Made by a program: the position numbers and the translations under genes
Shown here: positions 20,223-29,300 of the stretch, piece after piece
Position numbering within the stretch: the stretch's first letter is position 1
Layout: each line of letters starts with the position of its first letter
DNA from: Borrelia coriaceae
GTDB taxonomy: Bacteria; Spirochaetota; Spirochaetia; Borreliales; Borreliaceae
Assembly (NCBI RefSeq): GCF_023035295.1
Contig: NZ_CP075076.1
Location: 1-64,000 of the forward strand
Reading direction: 5' to 3'
DNA: 64,000 nt
Notes under the pieces: generated by a model
The model's input: the letters and a program-made list of their open reading frames with translations, nothing else
Database searches by the model: none
Told to the model about the DNA's origin: nothing

Positions 20223-21260
20223 CTACATATGATTTAAAAATAAAGTAGCATCACCATAAGAGAAAAATTTATACTTCATTTTTACAGCCTCTCTATAAGC
20301 ATTAAACACAAAATCTTTACCACCAAACGAAGACACCAACATTAAAAGAGTTGATTCTGGTGTATGAAAATTTGTAAAAAGCATATCAACAAACTTAAAC
20401 TTATATCCCTTTCCTGGATAAATAAAAAGATTGGTTTTTTGATCACCTCTTACAAAACCTTTTTGCTTATCATAAGCAGACTCTAATGCCCTAAGAGTAG
20501 TCGTTCCAATAGCCAAAATATTCTTACCCAAAGCTTTTGCTTCCTCAAGTCTAAGAGCCACAGAATCTTTGATTGAAAAATTCTCAAAATGCATTTTATG
20601 TTCTTCTATAGTCTTGGTCCTAACAGGAAGAAAAGTACCAAGTCCAACATGAAGTGTAATAAAATCGTACTCAATATTATTCTTATCCAATTCAGAAAAT
20701 AATTCTTCACTAAAATGCAAACCCGCTGTAGCTGATGCTGATGAACCAATATACTTTGAATAAATTGTTCGATAACGTTCTTCATCTTCTATATCATAAC
20801 TTCTCTTAATGTAAGGTGGCAAAGGAATAAGCCCATACTGTTCAAAATAAGCCTCATCCACACACTTATCAAATTTAAGTATAAATTCATTACCAGATCT
20901 TGAAATTATTTGAGCCAATAAATTTCGAGGAAACATATAAACTTTGCCAACTCTTTGTCTCTTAGCCTTAGCAATCATAGAAGTAAATGTATCCCCTGAA
21001 AGTCTATCTAAAATTAAAAATTCAACACTCCCCCCATGATCTGTCTTGGCATATATGCGAGATTTTCGAACCCTTGAATCATTAAATACCAAAAAAGTAT
21101 TGCTATTAATGTATTTAAAAATGTCATTTATTGAATCATTATGATAGATTTTTTGATTTCCAGAATCAAGAACCATCAACCTTGACAAACCCCTTTTTTC
21201 ACTTGGATACTGTGCTATCAAATTATACGGTAAATCAAAATAAAATTCTTTAGTATCCAT
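20223..21260 (-). CDS. queA: S-adenosylmethionine:tRNA ribosyltransferase-isomerase
   Basis: Adds the epoxycyclopentanediol ring from SAM to preQ1-modified tRNA to make epoxyqueuosine. QueA blocks include the N-terminal [48 protein letters not shown]-like TLHVGLGTF and the C-terminal [12 protein letters not shown] and [16 protein letters not shown]. Length 345 aa is typical. It overlaps ruvB by 11 nt. The queuosine-precursor transporter gene at 46829 belongs to the same modification pathway. Confidence 0.95.
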   Translation of the reverse strand: MDTKEFYFDLPYNLIAQYPSEKRGLSRLMVLDSGNQKIYHNDSINDIFKYINSNTFLVFNDSRVRKSRIYAKTDHGGSVEFLILDRLSGDTFTSMIAKAKRQRVGKVYMFPRNLLAQIISRSGNEFILKFDKCVDEAYFEQYGLIPLPPYIKRSYDIEDEERYRTIYSKYIGSSASATAGLHFSEELFSELDKNNIEYDFITLHVGLGTFLPVRTKTIEEHKMHFENFSIKDSVALRLEEAKALGKNILAIGTTTLRALESAYDKQKGFVRGDQKTNLFIYPGKGYKFKFVDMLFTNFHTPESTLLMLVSSFGGKDFVFNAYREAVKMKYKFFSYGDATLFLNHM

Positions 21261-22293
21261 CCTGCCTACTATTTAAGTCATTATGATTATTTTTATTTAA
21301 ATTCAAATGAAAATATGCAAAATCAGTAGCCTTGCGGCCTCTGTTAGTCCTCTCAATTAAACCTTTTAAAATAAGATAAGGTTCATAAAAATCCTCTAGG
21401 GAATCGGCTGTCTCACCAACAGAAATTGCTAAAGTTTCAACTCCTACAGGTCCACCTTTAAATTTCAGTACTAAATTTCTCAAAATATTTCTATCTTGTT
21501 CATCAAGCCCTTCATGATCAATTTTTAACATTTCAAGCCCAGTATTTACAATATTCTCTGTAATCAAACTATAACCACCAACCTGAGCAAAATCTCTCAT
21601 CCGTTTTAAAAGCCTATTTGCCACACGAGGAGTACCTCTTGAACTTTTTGCAAGAAGTGAAGCAGCTTTAGCCTCCAACTTAATATTTAATATAACAGAA
21701 TTTCTTTGTATTATCTTAACAAGCTCTTCTTCATTATAAAGATCAAATCTAAAGACAATTCCAAATCTCGCGTAAAGTGGAGCTGCTACTCTCCCAGGCC
21801 TTGTAGTAGCACCAATTAAAGTGAATTTAGGAATGGACATTCTTATAGTCCTTGCAGCAGGCCCTTGGCCAATTATCCAATCTATCTTATAATCTTCCAT
21901 CGCAATATAAAGCATCTCTTCTATCCCAGGCTTAAGCCTATGTATCTCATCAATAAATAGGATACCTTTAGTATCAAGCGTAGTTAAAATACCAACAATG
22001 TCTTTTGGCTTATCAAGAGCTGGAGCTGATGTAACTTTAATTGTAGTATTCATCTCAAAAGCAATAATATTGGCCAAAGTAGTTTTACCAAGCCCTGGAG
22101 GACCACTTAAAAAAACATGATCTAGTGCATCTTTTCTATCTTTAGATGCTTTTATAAAAATATTTAAGTTTTCTTTAATGTGAGATTGTCCTGCAAAATC
22201 TCTCAAGGATTTTGGTCTAAGTTCACTTTCATTTTTATCATATAAAAGATTTTTATTAAAACTTAAAAGTTTAGATCTATCCCCCAAAATCAT
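21250..22293 (-). CDS. ruvB: Holliday junction branch-migration ATPase RuvB
   Basis: AAA+ motor of the RuvAB complex. It has Walker [12 protein letters not shown], Walker [10 protein letters not shown], sensor GATTRPG and a C-terminal winged-helix domain ([23 protein letters not shown]). The ATG at 22293 is chosen, preceded by a G-rich GGGGGA; the frame also permits a TTG at 22296. Length 347 aa is normal. RuvA is encoded 54 bp upstream. The partner nuclease RuvC survives only as a pseudogene on the other side of ruvA. Confidence 0.95.
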   Translation of the reverse strand: MILGDRSKLLSFNKNLLYDKNESELRPKSLRDFAGQSHIKENLNIFIKASKDRKDALDHVFLSGPPGLGKTTLANIIAFEMNTTIKVTSAPALDKPKDIVGILTTLDTKGILFIDEIHRLKPGIEEMLYIAMEDYKIDWIIGQGPAARTIRMSIPKFTLIGATTRPGRVAAPLYARFGIVFRFDLYNEEELVKIIQRNSVILNIKLEAKAASLLAKSSRGTPRVANRLLKRMRDFAQVGGYSLITENIVNTGLEMLKIDHEGLDEQDRNILRNLVLKFKGGPVGVETLAISVGETADSLEDFYEPYLILKGLIERTNRGRKATDFAYFHLNLNKNNHNDLNSRQDGY

Positions 22294-22347
22294 CAATCCC
22301 CCATCTCGCTATTAAAACCTCATTATAAATTTCTAACACGCTATAAT

Positions 22348-22938
22348 TTAACCTGAAAGTCTTCTTAAAGTCTCTCTGAATAAAAATTGTTCCTGCTCAA
22401 CTTCTCTCAACATTAAAAATTCATCAATAAGCACAATCTCCTTAATAGCAGCGACAACCAACTTTCTGTCAAAGCCCATATTAACAATTGACTCTTCAAG
22501 ATCTTTAAACTTTAATATGCTTGAGCTTAACCCATCAGTTTTAACAAGTTTCCCTCTAAGTTTTAAAAATATCTTACCCGCTATTCTATTTCCAATGCCC
22601 TTGACCTTAGAAATAAGCTTAACATCTTCCCTCTCAATCGCATCTCTAAATTCATTATATTTTATTCCAGATAATATCCTTAAAGCTGCTCTTGGTCCTA
22701 TTCCATCAACACTAATCAATTCTTCAAAAACTTCCCTTTCTGCTATATTTAAAAACCCAAAAAGTTTAATTTCATTTTCTCGAAGATGAAGATAAGTTAA
22801 TATTTCAACATCTTCTAATAACCCTAATTCTACTTTACAAAAAAAACTAACTAACACTTCAAATTCAAAGGGAGGTGCTACAATAACAATACTAGACTCT
22901 CTTGTCTCTACAATTTTACCATAAATCTTATTGATCAT
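22348..22938 (-). CDS. ruvA: Holliday junction-binding protein RuvA
   Basis: Tetrameric junction-binding subunit of RuvAB. An N-terminal OB-fold domain (MINKIYGKIVET) precedes tandem helix-hairpin-helix motifs (LISVDGIGPRAALRIL and ISKVKGIGNRIAGKIFLKL) and a C-terminal RuvB-contact domain. Length 196 aa is typical. No Shine-Dalgarno precedes the ATG. An extended -10 (TGTTATAAT) ends 8 nt before it, so the mRNA is probably leaderless and ruvA has its own promoter downstream of the ruvC remnant. Confidence 0.94.
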   Translation of the reverse strand: MINKIYGKIVETRESSIVIVAPPFEFEVLVSFFCKVELGLLEDVEILTYLHLRENEIKLFGFLNIAEREVFEELISVDGIGPRAALRILSGIKYNEFRDAIEREDVKLISKVKGIGNRIAGKIFLKLRGKLVKTDGLSSSILKFKDLEESIVNMGFDRKLVVAAIKEIVLIDEFLMLREVEQEQFLFRETLRRLSG

Positions 22939-22946
22939 AAAATTGA

Positions 22947-22952
22947 ATTATA
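22947..22952 (-). promoter_or_regulatory. Extended -10 promoter immediately upstream of ruvA
   Basis: TATAAT (minus strand) with the TG-N extension (TGTTATAAT) lies with its last base at 22947, 8 nt from the ATG at 22938. No convincing -35 is visible, which is common for extended -10 promoters. A transcript would start at or beside the start codon. Confidence 0.55.
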
Positions 22953-23092
22953 ACACATAAAAAACCACCAGAATGCATATAAAATCCAAGATCATCTCAT
23001 TTTTATCGGTAGACATAAGACAAAAATGAATAAATAATGACAAATAAATTCGCGACTAATTACCTCATGGATGCATATAGTATTACTTTTCA

Positions 23093-23576
23093 TCAAGTAC
23101 CATACATATGATGATTACCATTATAAATTGCAAGAAACAACGCATCACTAACATGCCCATTATTAATGATGCAATTTAATTTCATCTCAAGCAAAACATG
23201 AATAACATATTTTATTTGTAACTTTTAATCCTAACAGAACCAGAAATTGAATTCTTAACTTGCATTAGAGTATACTCATAAAAATCTCAATTTTTAAAAA
23301 CCAGGGTTAAAATAATAGCCCGCACGCTTCAACCACCTTTATATCTGCATTCTTATTTTTTATAAACTAAATATCCTCAATGCTTGCAACACCAAGCATA
23401 AACTTCTCAATAACAACAAAAATCTCATCAAAAATTGATTTTAATCTATCCTTCAAAGACATAAAAGGTTTAGTTATAATAGTCCCACCCTCAGCATATA
23501 CATATCTACAACCTTCTTATCTAAAATTCCCCAACCCAACATTTACAAGCTCAAGATCGATATCGAATACTCTCAT
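23093..23576 (-). pseudogene. ruvC: ruvC pseudogene (Holliday junction resolvase remnant)
   Basis: Not open in any single frame, but the minus strand spells a RuvC in pieces over 484 bp, matching the usual length of about 160 aa. From ATG 23576 it reads MRVFDIDLELVNVGLG (compare the RuvC start with G-I-D-P-G), then GTIITKPFMSLKDRLKSIF and VASIEDI, which keeps the catalytic-type Glu. After a frameshift near 23281-23286 it reads YEYTLMQVKNSISGSVRIKS, close to the RuvC EYTPMQVK block. After another near 23219 it reads QIKYVIHVLLEM and HVSDALFLAIYNG, the C-terminal H-x2-D-A-L block. Stops lie at 23517-23519, 23367-23369 and 23307-23309. The position 30 bp after yebC and before ruvA-ruvB is the ancestral ruvC slot. 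No functional resolvase can be made. Confidence 0.88.
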
Positions 23577-23606
23577 GATAAATTTTCAGAAAAGATTCAA
23601 TATCAA

Positions 23607-24338
23607 CTAATAAATCCCATCAATAATTTCTAAATTATGAACAACTTCTTGAACATAATCAAAATCTTCTAATTTTTCAATAAGAGCAAGCACTTTTTCC
23701 ATCTGCTCTTTATTTAAAGAAAGCTTATTTTCAGGAATAAGAACAATCTCTGCAATATCTTCCTCAAACTTAGTGCTCAAAATAGATAAAATAGTTTCCA
23801 AGCTCTCAGAATTTGTTATAACCTCTATCTGAGAACCTTCACTATAAATATCTTCCGCACCTGCTTCTAACGCAAACTCCATTATTTCCTCTTCAGGATA
23901 CTTATCTAAATTATAAGAAATTAACCCCTTTTTATGAAACATATAAGATACAGAACCTGGAGCCCCAAGAGAACCACCACTCTTTGAGAAAACACTCCGT
24001 ATCTCGCTTGCTGTTCTATTTTTATTATCCGTTAAGCACTGAATTATTAAAGCCACACCATAAGGTGCATAAGCTTCATAAGTAAGCTCAAAATATTCAG
24101 TGCCCGTATTATCCCCAATACCCTTCTTTATTGCCTTTTCAATATTATCTTTAGGCATATTAGAAACTCTAGCTTTATCAACAGCAAGTCGCAACCTAGA
24201 ATTAGAAATAATATCACCTCCACCCATTTTGGCAGCAATACTTATCTCACGAATTAATTTAGTAAAAATCTTATTTCTCTTAGCATCAAGAGCACCTTTT
24301 TTTCTCTTTATAGTTGACCATTTACTATGACCAGACAT
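23607..24338 (-). CDS. yebC: YebC/PmpR-family protein
   Basis: Conserved YebC family: N-terminal SGHSKWSTIKRKKGALDAKR, SRLRLAVDKARVSNMPKDNIEKAI, YEAYAPYGVALIIQCLTDNKNR and FSKSGGSLG are all present. Length 243 aa is standard. Members act as transcriptional regulators (PmpR type) or, as shown for TACO1/YebC2-type proteins, as aids to translation of proline-rich stretches. Which applies here is unknown. The ATG overlaps the region just after the folD stop, with GGAGG inside folD, so the two are coupled. In many bacteria yebC precedes ruvC-ruvA-ruvB, as it does here. Confidence 0.94.
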   Translation of the reverse strand: MSGHSKWSTIKRKKGALDAKRNKIFTKLIREISIAAKMGGGDIISNSRLRLAVDKARVSNMPKDNIEKAIKKGIGDNTGTEYFELTYEAYAPYGVALIIQCLTDNKNRTASEIRSVFSKSGGSLGAPGSVSYMFHKKGLISYNLDKYPEEEIMEFALEAGAEDIYSEGSQIEVITNSESLETILSILSTKFEEDIAEIVLIPENKLSLNKEQMEKVLALIEKLEDFDYVQEVVHNLEIIDGIY

Positions 24339-25244
24339 TCAAACCTCCACTAGCTTTACTAACTTTTCTAAGATATCAAACTTATTATGCCTCATTAAAT
24401 GAGCCTTAATCGTATTAAACATCAACATAAGAACTGTCACAGGACCAATTCCACCCACTACAGGAGTAATAAACTTAACATTTTCCTTAACCGATTCAAA
24501 GTCAACATCCCCTAAGAGAACATCATGACCATCAATTCCTACCCTAGAAATACCAATATCAATAACATAAGGATTCCTATCAATCATACTAGCATCTATT
24601 AATTTAGGTTTACCAACAGCAGAAATAATAATATCTGCTTGCCTTACATAAACATCTAAATTAGTACTTTTACTATGACAAGTAATCACAGTAGCATCAT
24701 AAGGTTTACAAGAAAGCAAAATAGAAATAGGTCTTCCAACGAGAGAACTTCTTCCAAGAACAACAACAGTCTTACCAGAAGTTTCTATTCTCTCATCAAA
24801 CAAAACTTTCAAAACAGCAAGGGCTGTACAAGGAATAAATCCGCTTTTATCACATAAAATTAACTTACCCAAGTTAATATCAGAAAGCCCATCCACATCC
24901 TTTGTACTCACTATACTGTTTAAAATCATATTTACATCTATTGTATCAGGAAGGGGCAACTGCACAATAATTCCATCAGTATCTTCATTTACATTTTCAG
25001 CCTCAATCAATTGCAAAATATTATCCTGTCCAAAATCCCCAGCCAACTTAATAACATTAAAATTAATACCAATTTCTCTAGACACTCTTTCCTTAATAGA
25101 AACATAAAGTTTACTTGCAGGATTATCATTGGCTAAAATCACTCTTAAAGAAACTTTATTCACCAAATCATGATTACTCAAGAACTCTTTAAGAAATAAA
25201 TAATACTGACTTGCAAAAAGTTTACCATTAAAAACATTACTCAA
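24339..25244 (-). CDS. folD: Bifunctional methylenetetrahydrofolate dehydrogenase/cyclohydrolase
   Basis: Interconverts 5,10-methylene- and 10-formyl-tetrahydrofolate, supplying formyl groups to Fmt (encoded at 58.8 kb). FolD blocks seen are ANDNPASKLYVSIKE with the Tyr/Lys-type region, GIIVQLPLP, VDGLSDINLGKL, VVLGRSSLVGRPISILL (nucleotide site) and FITPVVGGIGPVTVLMLM. The start is a TTG at 25244 (MSNVFNG), because GGAGAGGGGG lies about 6 nt upstream. The longer TTG start at 25265 would put that Shine-Dalgarno inside the gene. Length is about 301 aa. Confidence 0.93.
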   Translation of the reverse strand: MSNVFNGKLFASQYYLFLKEFLSNHDLVNKVSLRVILANDNPASKLYVSIKERVSREIGINFNVIKLAGDFGQDNILQLIEAENVNEDTDGIIVQLPLPDTIDVNMILNSIVSTKDVDGLSDINLGKLILCDKSGFIPCTALAVLKVLFDERIETSGKTVVVLGRSSLVGRPISILLSCKPYDATVITCHSKSTNLDVYVRQADIIISAVGKPKLIDASMIDRNPYVIDIGISRVGIDGHDVLLGDVDFESVKENVKFITPVVGGIGPVTVLMLMFNTIKAHLMRHNKFDILEKLVKLVEV

Positions 25245-25345
25245 CTCAAACCCCCTCTCCACCAACTTAAATCAATATTATAACAATATATTATACTATA
25301 CTTATATTGTATGAATAAATAAAAACAGCCTCACACAAAAATTAA

Positions 25346-25374
25346 TTGTAATAAAACATATTTTTCAATATAAT
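25346..25374 (+). promoter_or_regulatory. Sigma-70-type promoter of the outer-membrane-protein/lipoprotein operon
   Basis: TTGTAA (25346-25351), a 17-bp spacer and TATAAT (25369-25374) lie 35 bp before the ATG at 25410. Confidence 0.6.
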
Positions 25375-25409
25375 AACTCGTAAGCAAAGAGTTTTTGAAA
25401 TGGAGCATA

Positions 25410-26045
25410 ATGAGAAAAAATTTTTTAGTAGAACTTATTCTAATATTCTTGTTACATATAAACGTACATGAAACGGAGGCATACTCAATTGATAGAAACG
25501 AGAACTCTGTTATGGAAGTAGATTTAAGCTTAGGAGTTCCCCTCTTTTACCACGATTTATCAAGGGTCTTTTCTTCAAATTTGTACCCGGGAGGAATTGG
25601 AGCACTCAAATACAAATATCATATCCTAAATAACTTAGCTATAGGTTTAGAACTTAGATACCTGTTTAATTTTGATATCAATCACTCATTTAACTTATTA
25701 AATCCTGATTCTGGCATAGGGAAAACATTCAGTACAGTACCTATTACCTTTATAACAACATATGTCTTTGATATAGGAGAACTCTTTCAAATACCAATAT
25801 TTTCAAATATAGGATTTTCTCTAAGCTCTTACGGCGATAAAAGCGATAGTATCTCAAACTTAAGAACTTTCGATGCAATGCCTATAATATCCATCGGTTC
25901 TGGAATATTATGGAATTTCAACTACCAATGGGCTTTAGGCATTACAACTGCATGGTGGACAATGTTTGAATTTGGCAATTTGGCTAAAACCGGACATTTT
26001 TTACTAATATCACTCTCAATAATAGTGAATATCAACAAATTGTAG
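25410..26045 (+). CDS. Predicted outer-membrane beta-barrel protein (211 aa)
   Basis: The start is the ATG at 25410 with GGAG 5 nt upstream; the longer frame begins with an unsupported TTG at 25395. A signal peptide (LVELILIFLLHINVHETEA) is followed by alternating hydrophobic/polar strands with many aromatics and Gly/Asn turns. Each strand is about 10 residues, and a terminal strand ends near the C-terminus (ISLSIIVNINKL), as in small spirochaete barrels. It corresponds in position to B. burgdorferi BB_0027. The neighbour 6 bp downstream encodes a BAM-associated lipoprotein. The barrel assignment is inferred from composition. Confidence 0.7.
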   Translation: MRKNFLVELILIFLLHINVHETEAYSIDRNENSVMEVDLSLGVPLFYHDLSRVFSSNLYPGGIGALKYKYHILNNLAIGLELRYLFNFDINHSFNLLNPDSGIGKTFSTVPITFITTYVFDIGELFQIPIFSNIGFSLSSYGDKSDSISNLRTFDAMPIISIGSGILWNFNYQWALGITTAWWTMFEFGNLAKTGHFLLISLSIIVNINKL

Positions 26046-26051
26046 GTAAAT

Positions 26052-27083
26052 ATGGATAAAAAAGATCTTAAAAAATTCACGATAACAATATTAATAATAT
26101 TAATCTTATCATGTTCAAGTGAATCTATCTTTTCTCAGCTCAGCAAGTTGCAAAAAATAAACAGTAAAAATAACATCTTAGACAGCTCAAGTCCTAGTGG
26201 AATTTCATTAGTCAATAACACCCTTTACATTGCAGCCATGCATTTATTTAAAAAAGAAAATGGCAATGTAACAAGAGTCAACTTTAGCAACTCTTATGAA
26301 TTTGTAATTGACCTTGTAAACATATCAGGCACAACATATTTATTAGTCCAAAATAAAAATGGCAAGCTAGAACTCTATTCTCTTGAAAACAATAACTGGA
26401 AACTTAAATTTCACAAAGACCTAATCCCAATTAAATTCTTAAAATCTATAAGTACAAACGGCATTACTTCGGCTTACATTCTAGCATTAGAAGAAAAGGG
26501 AAACCAAATTATCATAGATATAGATGGAACTAATCAAACCCCCAACGGTACAACAAATAATGATATATTTTACCAAATTTCAAATAAAAATAAATTAATT
26601 ACAGGTAAATTTGCAAAAATTTGGCAATTAAATGGTGCTGAAGTTAAAAAGATTAACTCAACAAATGAAATAATGGCAATAATTGAAACAAGCATCCGTG
26701 GGTCTGAAGAAACTCTAGTACTCACTGGCAAAGAAGATGATACATCAGATAATAAATTCAAAATATACTCAAGCAAAAATAACTACCAAGCTCCAATATT
26801 CAATCACGATGGAATAGGAGATTTTAATGCATACTTTGCAAGAGAAGTTGATGGAATAATACTTATCGGAAGCAATAATGGATTTATAGAACTTATCAAA
26901 GATAAGGATACCTTTACTCTTCAAGCACCTTCAGAATCTGTCTTACCAGGTTCTTATAATGGTTCACAATTAAGCAAAACAAGACTTAATGATATTATAC
27001 CCATATCAAACAAAACAATTTACATATTAACCCAAGGAAAAGGATTATGGAAAATTGAAAATAAAAAGTTAATTAAAGAATAA
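26052..27083 (+). CDS. Lipoprotein, homologue of the BAM-complex component BB_0028 (343 aa)
   Basis: A lipoprotein signal peptide (LIILILSC, lipidated Cys about 23) is followed by repeats of short beta-strand pairs with Gly/Asn turns (for example GISLVNNTLYIAA, GIILIGSNNGFIEL, TIYILTQGKGLWKI). This looks like a beta-propeller related in shape to BamB. Position and character match BB_0028, reported as an accessory lipoprotein of the BamA complex in B. burgdorferi (from memory). It would act on the periplasmic face of the outer membrane. Its 3' end overlaps the convergent YaiI-like gene by 15 nt. Confidence 0.8.
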   Translation: MDKKDLKKFTITILIILILSCSSESIFSQLSKLQKINSKNNILDSSSPSGISLVNNTLYIAAMHLFKKENGNVTRVNFSNSYEFVIDLVNISGTTYLLVQNKNGKLELYSLENNNWKLKFHKDLIPIKFLKSISTNGITSAYILALEEKGNQIIIDIDGTNQTPNGTTNNDIFYQISNKNKLITGKFAKIWQLNGAEVKKINSTNEIMAIIETSIRGSEETLVLTGKEDDTSDNKFKIYSSKNNYQAPIFNHDGIGDFNAYFAREVDGIILIGSNNGFIELIKDKDTFTLQAPSESVLPGSYNGSQLSKTRLNDIIPISNKTIYILTQGKGLWKIENKKLIKE

Positions 27084-27500
27084 ACTATGAAAATTCATTG
27101 CAAAATTTGAATACTTCTTTTGATTAGCGTCCTCACGAAAATATTTCTTAACTTTAATGCCTAAATTAATATTTAATTTAGATCTAAAATACAAATAATT
27201 AATATTATTTGTATCAAAAACTTGTCCCTCATCATTCATAACTTTAACTTTCAAATTCAATAAGTTTTTAACAAATGATATGTCTCTAGTAATAACCATA
27301 CTATTCCTATCAATTAATCTTAGAATTAAAGAATCAACATCTCTTGCAATTTTAACAGAAGTATTATTTAATATCTTTAAATTTAAATGCCTATTTGCAA
27401 CTAAAATAAGCTCCACATTCCTATTGGATACAAAATTTTGTAAGAATTTGACTACACGCAAATTACAAGAATCAGCATCAACAAAAATCTTATTTAACAA
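27069..27500 (-). CDS. YaiI/YqxD-family (DUF188) protein (143 aa)
   Basis: DUF188 motifs are visible: the N-terminal FVDADSC (family VDADACP), ARDVDSLILRLI and MVITRDISFVKNLL (family D-x-V-I-T-x-D-I-x-L-A). The fold is PIN-like with clustered Asp residues, hinting at nuclease ancestry, but function is unknown. The Pro after the first Cys is replaced by Asn. The apparent start is a TTG at 27500 inside the end of the signal-peptidase paralogue (11-nt overlap) with no clear Shine-Dalgarno, so translation is probably coupled. The 3' end overlaps the convergent lipoprotein gene. Confidence 0.78.
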   Translation of the reverse strand: MLNKIFVDADSCNLRVVKFLQNFVSNRNVELILVANRHLNLKILNNTSVKIARDVDSLILRLIDRNSMVITRDISFVKNLLNLKVKVMNDEGQVFDTNNINYLYFRSKLNINLGIKVKKYFREDANQKKYSNFAMNFHSLFFN

Positions 27501-28125
27501 TTTTATAATCCATTAGCCTCAATATTAAGCAGGACAAAATATGGAATTGTTTAACAGGTCCAAATACTCTAGAATCATTTAAAATCTTTAAATCCTCATT
27601 TAAAAGAAAAAACTCATTTTTCTTTAAAGAAAAACACTTAATTATTTCATTAGTGCTAAAAAAATCATTTAATCTATAACCACGCATAAAATTACTATTC
27701 AAATAATAAGAATTACTAGCGCTCCTATAAACCAATACATCAAAACCTTTAACATAAACTAAATCTCCCTGAATAGCAGCTATTTTAGCAATTTTATACC
27801 TTTTTGAATTAAAAATTTTGTACAAAAACAATAAATCACTGATAAAATTTAAAACAAAATTTTTCCTTAAATTTAAATCTTCATAAAGCACAATATCATT
27901 TACTTTTAAAGAACCAAAAAGAGATCTCATATATTTTGAAATAAAAATCAAACTATCATTTTTTGTTATTGAAGGTAATATTTCATTGCCTTGAAAAGTG
28001 CAAATCTGTAAAACAAATTTCATAAAAATATAATTTAATACCAAAAACAACAGAATCATTTTACAAAGATTTTGTCTTCTCTTTTTCCTTAAAAGTCTTT
28101 GCTCAAAAGTCAAATACGCTGCCAT
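27490..28125 (-). CDS. Signal peptidase I paralogue with altered active site (211 aa)
   Basis: A basic N-terminus and one membrane helix (about residues 21-42) precede an S26-type layout. The catalytic loop, normally G-x-S-M-x-P-T, reads GNEILPSI, so the nucleophilic serine position is Glu48. The lysine region RYKIAKIAAIQGD and the late NDSRVFGPVK block are recognisable. It lies 2 bp downstream of the intact signal peptidase gene. It may be an inactive or altered paralogue working with LepB. Borrelia annotations list several lepB genes. The alignment of Glu48 with the serine is my own reading. Confidence 0.75.
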   Translation of the reverse strand: MAAYLTFEQRLLRKKRRQNLCKMILLFLVLNYIFMKFVLQICTFQGNEILPSITKNDSLIFISKYMRSLFGSLKVNDIVLYEDLNLRKNFVLNFISDLLFLYKIFNSKRYKIAKIAAIQGDLVYVKGFDVLVYRSASNSYYLNSNFMRGYRLNDFFSTNEIIKCFSLKKNEFFLLNEDLKILNDSRVFGPVKQFHILSCLILRLMDYKIVK

Positions 28126-28127
28126 AC

Positions 28128-29171
28128 TTAAATCAACCCTATCCTATAAAAAGGAAAATACATGAAAAAAGCTCTACCAAGAATCTTATTTTTATCTATA
28201 ACGCCAAAAAATCTACCATCATAAGAATTATCTCTATTATCTCCAATAGGCAATACATACCCATAAGGTACATATATTCCATAATCTCTAACTATTGCCT
28301 TTTCCATATAATAATCAACATACGGCATAAAAGCTACTAAATAACGATATTCCAATCTTTCAATTTCAAACCTATCAACTTCTCTAATATTAAAAAACGA
28401 AAAATCAGATATATCATCTAAATTAACATTCAATTGATTTAATGCAATAAACATAGCAAGATTATCATAAACTTTATAATCGGAAGCTTCTATAAGCTTC
28501 TTAATACGATAATTATATCCTAATGAAACTTTATAAGAATCTTCTTCTACAAAATTTTCCTCACCTTCTTTCTTAACAAACACTACCCCATTTCGAAATC
28601 TTACAAGCTTACCATCTGCAAACAATGCTCTTTTTACAAGAAATCTAACACTAGGATTTCCATTCTCATCCCTATCAAGATCAACAAAGCTGAAAGTCAA
28701 CATATAAAGCAATCTATGCAAAATATCAAAAAAAAGACCTCTTGATTGATATTCTACATTTTCAAAAATCACAATATCTGTTTCATCTGGCTCTTTGATT
28801 CCACTTACTTTACATATTCCCGGTAAAAGTTCAGGGCCATAAGAAAACTTATCGACGAATAATAAATCTCCAATCTGAAGAGCATTTTCCATCGAGCCTG
28901 ATGGAATTCTATATGCTTGTAAAAAATATTGATTGATTGCTAAAACAAAAATCGAGGCTCCCAAAAGTTCAAGTAAAAAATTAAGCACAAAACCTCGTCT
29001 TTTAGCTCTCAATTTACAAAAATACTTCCTTTTCTTCCTATAAGTTAAATATCTCTCAATAATCTCTACTAAAAAGTTAGCAAACTTATCTAATTTTTCT
29101 AAATACACACTACTGATCCTTAAAAATAAATTATACATAAAATCAACAATTATCAATATCTTCATAACCAT
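28128..29171 (-). CDS. lepB: Signal peptidase I
   Basis: Cleaves Sec signal peptides at the outer face of the inner membrane. The catalytic Ser lies in YRIPSGSMENALQIGD, the general-base Lys in RFLVKRALFA, and the C-terminal block is PIGDNRDNSYDGRFFGVI. A basic stretch and transmembrane helix precede the catalytic domain. Length 347 aa is long for LepB because of an insertion between the Lys region and the final block. ATG codons at 29171 and 29165 and a TTG at 29174 are possible starts, none with a good Shine-Dalgarno. It is divergent from the PEGA-protein gene. Confidence 0.92.
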   Translation of the reverse strand: MVMKILIIVDFMYNLFLRISSVYLEKLDKFANFLVEIIERYLTYRKKRKYFCKLRAKRRGFVLNFLLELLGASIFVLAINQYFLQAYRIPSGSMENALQIGDLLFVDKFSYGPELLPGICKVSGIKEPDETDIVIFENVEYQSRGLFFDILHRLLYMLTFSFVDLDRDENGNPSVRFLVKRALFADGKLVRFRNGVVFVKKEGEENFVEEDSYKVSLGYNYRIKKLIEASDYKVYDNLAMFIALNQLNVNLDDISDFSFFNIREVDRFEIERLEYRYLVAFMPYVDYYMEKAIVRDYGIYVPYGYVLPIGDNRDNSYDGRFFGVIDKNKILGRAFFMYFPFYRIGLI

Positions 29172-29263
29172 CAACTTAATGAAAAAAAGTTAAGATCTTA
29201 ACCTAAGCACAGATAATGCCATTTGTATTGTTTAAATCAGTACAAATAAAAACATGCGCAATA

Positions 29264-29292
29264 TTGAATTTCTTTTAATACTTTTCTATAAT
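29264..29292 (+). promoter_or_regulatory. Consensus promoter placing the +1 at the start codon of the PEGA/FGE-like gene
   Basis: TTGAAT (29264-29269), a 17-bp spacer and TATAAT (29287-29292) are followed by the ATG at 29301, 8 nt after the -10. No Shine-Dalgarno fits between, so a leaderless transcript is predicted. Confidence 0.65.
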
Positions 29293-29300
29293 CACTATGT

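Noticed and set aside
23380-23610. 76-codon plus-strand frame in the yebC-ruvA gap
   Set aside because: It is the antisense shadow of the ruvC remnant; codon and composition bias point to the minus strand.
25283-25310. 8-bp inverted repeat in the folD/outer-membrane-protein divergent region as an operator or terminator
   Set aside because: Arms are short and A/T only, the loop is 12 nt, and chance is likely in this composition.
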